A stretch of 7,339 nt of DNA, taken from NCBI GenBank assembly GCA_943325255.2, contig CALPOS020000104.1, positions 1-7,339 of the forward strand, written 5' to 3'. The position numbers were made by a program, and so were the translations under genes. Under the pieces are notes generated by a model that ran no database searches, had not been told where the DNA came from, and was given only the letters and a program-made list of their open reading frames with translations. Below are positions 7,001 through 7,339 of this stretch, piece after piece (the first letter of the stretch is position 1; each line of letters starts with the position of its first letter). The stretch comes from Sphingobacterium thalpophilum. GTDB taxonomy: Bacteria > Bacteroidota > Bacteroidia > Flavobacteriales > Flavobacteriaceae.

Positions 7001-7339
7001 CGCCATCAGGTGTACTTCGACCAGTCCAATATAATCCAGCATAGCGAATCTCCGTACAAGAATCTAATGAACCATTTTCATGTAAAAAAGAAAGATTGGC
7101 AGAAGAAGAATTCCACGTAGACGGATCATTATCAATATCAACATATTGCATTGAATTGTTATTGTTGTTTCCATTGTTGTCATAATTGACTAAGGTTAAA
7201 TTGGTATTCCCAATAAAGCTGAAATCGCCATTGATGCTGTAGTTCTTTTGTAATGGAGTGCTTGAAGATGTTCTGATTTTGAAAGGCACGCGCACTTGAG
7301 CGTATCCAAAGTCATAATGGCTCAACAAAAAGAGTGTCG
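4038..7339 (-). CDS. Large T9SS type B sorting-domain surface protein (5' end outside window)
   Basis: The frame is open from the right edge to TAA at 4038-4040. Counting residue 1 at the TTG at 7326-7328 gives 1,096 residues, but that TTG is not the real start: the frame continues upstream as TLF, and the first residues are the tail of a signal peptide ending FGYAQ, then VRVPF. Domains are: N-terminal module 35-365 with YAGLYW (96-101), GGWGLIVIYE (205-214) and DGH (227-229); DUF11-like 367-485 (LPGQEINFNVAIRN, VVPMPFNASFV); Cys-containing region 486-625; cadherin-like domains about 630-729 (NNILANDTLNG) and 730-823 (GNILNNDTLNG); HYR-like 824-898 (DRTPPAQP, then GEYTIHWRFTDESNNS); a linker domain to about 985; CHU_C 993-1096 (FSPNNDGINEVF, IYNRWGVLVF, LPTGTYYY, GYVYLVI). 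CHU_C is the established type B signal for T9SS export and surface attachment or release. The protein is paralogous to the left-hand protein up to about residue 729. Binding target is unknown. Confidence 0.92.
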   Translation of the reverse strand, partial: TLFLLSHYDFGYAQVRVPFKIRTSSSTPLQKNYSINGDFSFIGNTNLTLVNYDNNGNNNNNSMQYVDIDNDPSTWNSSSANLSFLHENGSLDSCTEIRYAGLYWTGRSTPDGAANSPNEFTITKNIDGTAVTKSFNKKRILFKGPNSESYSEFIAQENAIYYPNTSDAFIYSAYTEVTDYVRQHGIGTYFAADLALVEGNGSGTGYSGGWGLIVIYENSKMKHRDITLFDGHAFVLNSTTNGYNVEVDGFNTLRTGNVGVKFGIMASEGDVGLNGDYFQIQRNSDLTFKSLQHSLNAENNFFNSSNTSTTRNPNLSNNTGIDIATFSLPNENNLVIGNNQTSTNFRYGTVGDTFAIFAIALAVDSYLPKVENTISVSSIDGIPFDPNTKVLPGQEINFNVAIRNAENESISNFKIVVPMPFNASFVNESAQGIIAANPSASNTNNIFFDSTIGTNGALVWNYGTLAVGENPETVLANLRFKIKATEDCFILKNNVCDSTIYVEGFSTGTGSISNVTFDSCPFIIGKNTNGNCAGDIVKGPIKIAVDAADFVESSCANNIIRNFTFCNGQSAVSISEIASYFPAGCQFYNAFPVTENSILYSNSEGFPLAVGSTINYFAVPMNLGAGCYYPFSLTKCTELIANNDIGNTISSGIGGIAYNNILANDTLNGLEVLPSQVQITLINPTTGITLNNANILVAAGTAVGHYTLTYQICDLTDLSRCQKANVNFTVTNTQIVAENNDFEIECSSTGIIGNILNNDTLNGATCQPNEVDITIVSNTNESIQLNTATGEILIDGDLNSGNYLLEYKISVQGNRALFDVAAVNIEVVDRTPPAQPLLVDLVDYCAITAAVPNTTDSCSGIVNGHTEDPLEYSIPGEYTIHWRFTDESNNSSYVNQRILLRNSEDAVPGYGYVNCNLDNDASLNIDLNSYLPEGTNREGNWSSSTSTPNLDGSVFSPYQAPTGHYDFQYLYNDGNCNQTANVTIEVNNDCYVAPACNLLVHNSFSPNNDGINEVFFIENIDQINCFPTNSVEIYNRWGVLVFKINQYDNLNRVFRGISEGRATLNESEKLPTGTYYYIIKYEDENSNVKEQVGYVYLVI
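4041..4352 (-). other. CHU_C gliding-motility-type C-terminal sorting domain (T9SS type B signal)
   Basis: This encodes the last 104 residues of the right-hand surface protein. It shows the family hallmarks in order: N.FSPNNDGINE, the IYNRWG core, an aromatic-rich stretch, LPTGTYYYIIKY, and a final GYVYLVI strand. In known Bacteroidota systems this domain is read by the T9SS, with export assisted by PorP/SprF-type outer-membrane proteins. No PorP/SprF gene lies in the window. Confidence 0.93.

Noticed and set aside
4986..7042. Short ORFs in other frames at 4986-5183, 5631-5838, 6322-6504 and 6779-7042
   Set aside because: All overlap the long CHU_C protein and show no signal peptide, family motif or initiation context.
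7326..7328. TTG as start codon of the right-hand surface protein
   Set aside because: The frame stays open upstream to the window edge (TLF), and the visible residues are the end of a signal peptide, so the true start must lie beyond the window.

Overview
The window looks like a piece of a Flavobacteriaceae (Bacteroidota) chromosome. It is AT-rich, its genes lack Shine-Dalgarno sites, its exported proteins have signal peptides ending in Ala-Gln, and one protein ends in a gliding-motility-type (CHU_C, 'type B') sorting domain of the type IX secretion system (T9SS). Genus and species cannot be fixed from this sequence.

All coding is on the minus strand, so transcription runs from high to low coordinates. 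First comes a large T9SS-secreted surface protein whose 5' end lies beyond the right edge (complement of 4038 to the right edge, at least 1,099 codons). A 331-base AT-rich non-coding gap follows (3707-4037). Next is a small exported protein of 169 residues (complement 3197-3706), with LRR-like text in its C-terminal half. Only 25 bases later comes a second large surface protein (complement 1-3171, 1,057 codons in the window, C-terminus beyond the left edge).

The two large proteins are paralogues over about 720-740 residues. They share an N-terminal YAGLYW / GGW / DGH module, a DUF11-like beta-sandwich, a Cys-containing region and one cadherin-like 'ND' domain. After that shared block they diverge. 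The right-hand protein continues with a second cadherin-like domain, an HYR-like domain and the CHU_C sorting signal. The left-hand protein switches to a tandem array of 81-84-residue Ig-like (Ig_7-type, 'CHU_C-associated') repeats that runs out of the window.

The likely reading is a locus for cell-surface or secreted adhesin-like proteins, built by tandem duplication and C-terminal module exchange, with a small exported protein probably co-transcribed with the repeat-bearing paralogue. No RNA gene, mobile element, CRISPR array or convincing terminator was seen. The novelty is moderate: the large proteins belong to recognisable families, while the small middle protein and the division of labour between the paralogues are not explained by anything I recognise.
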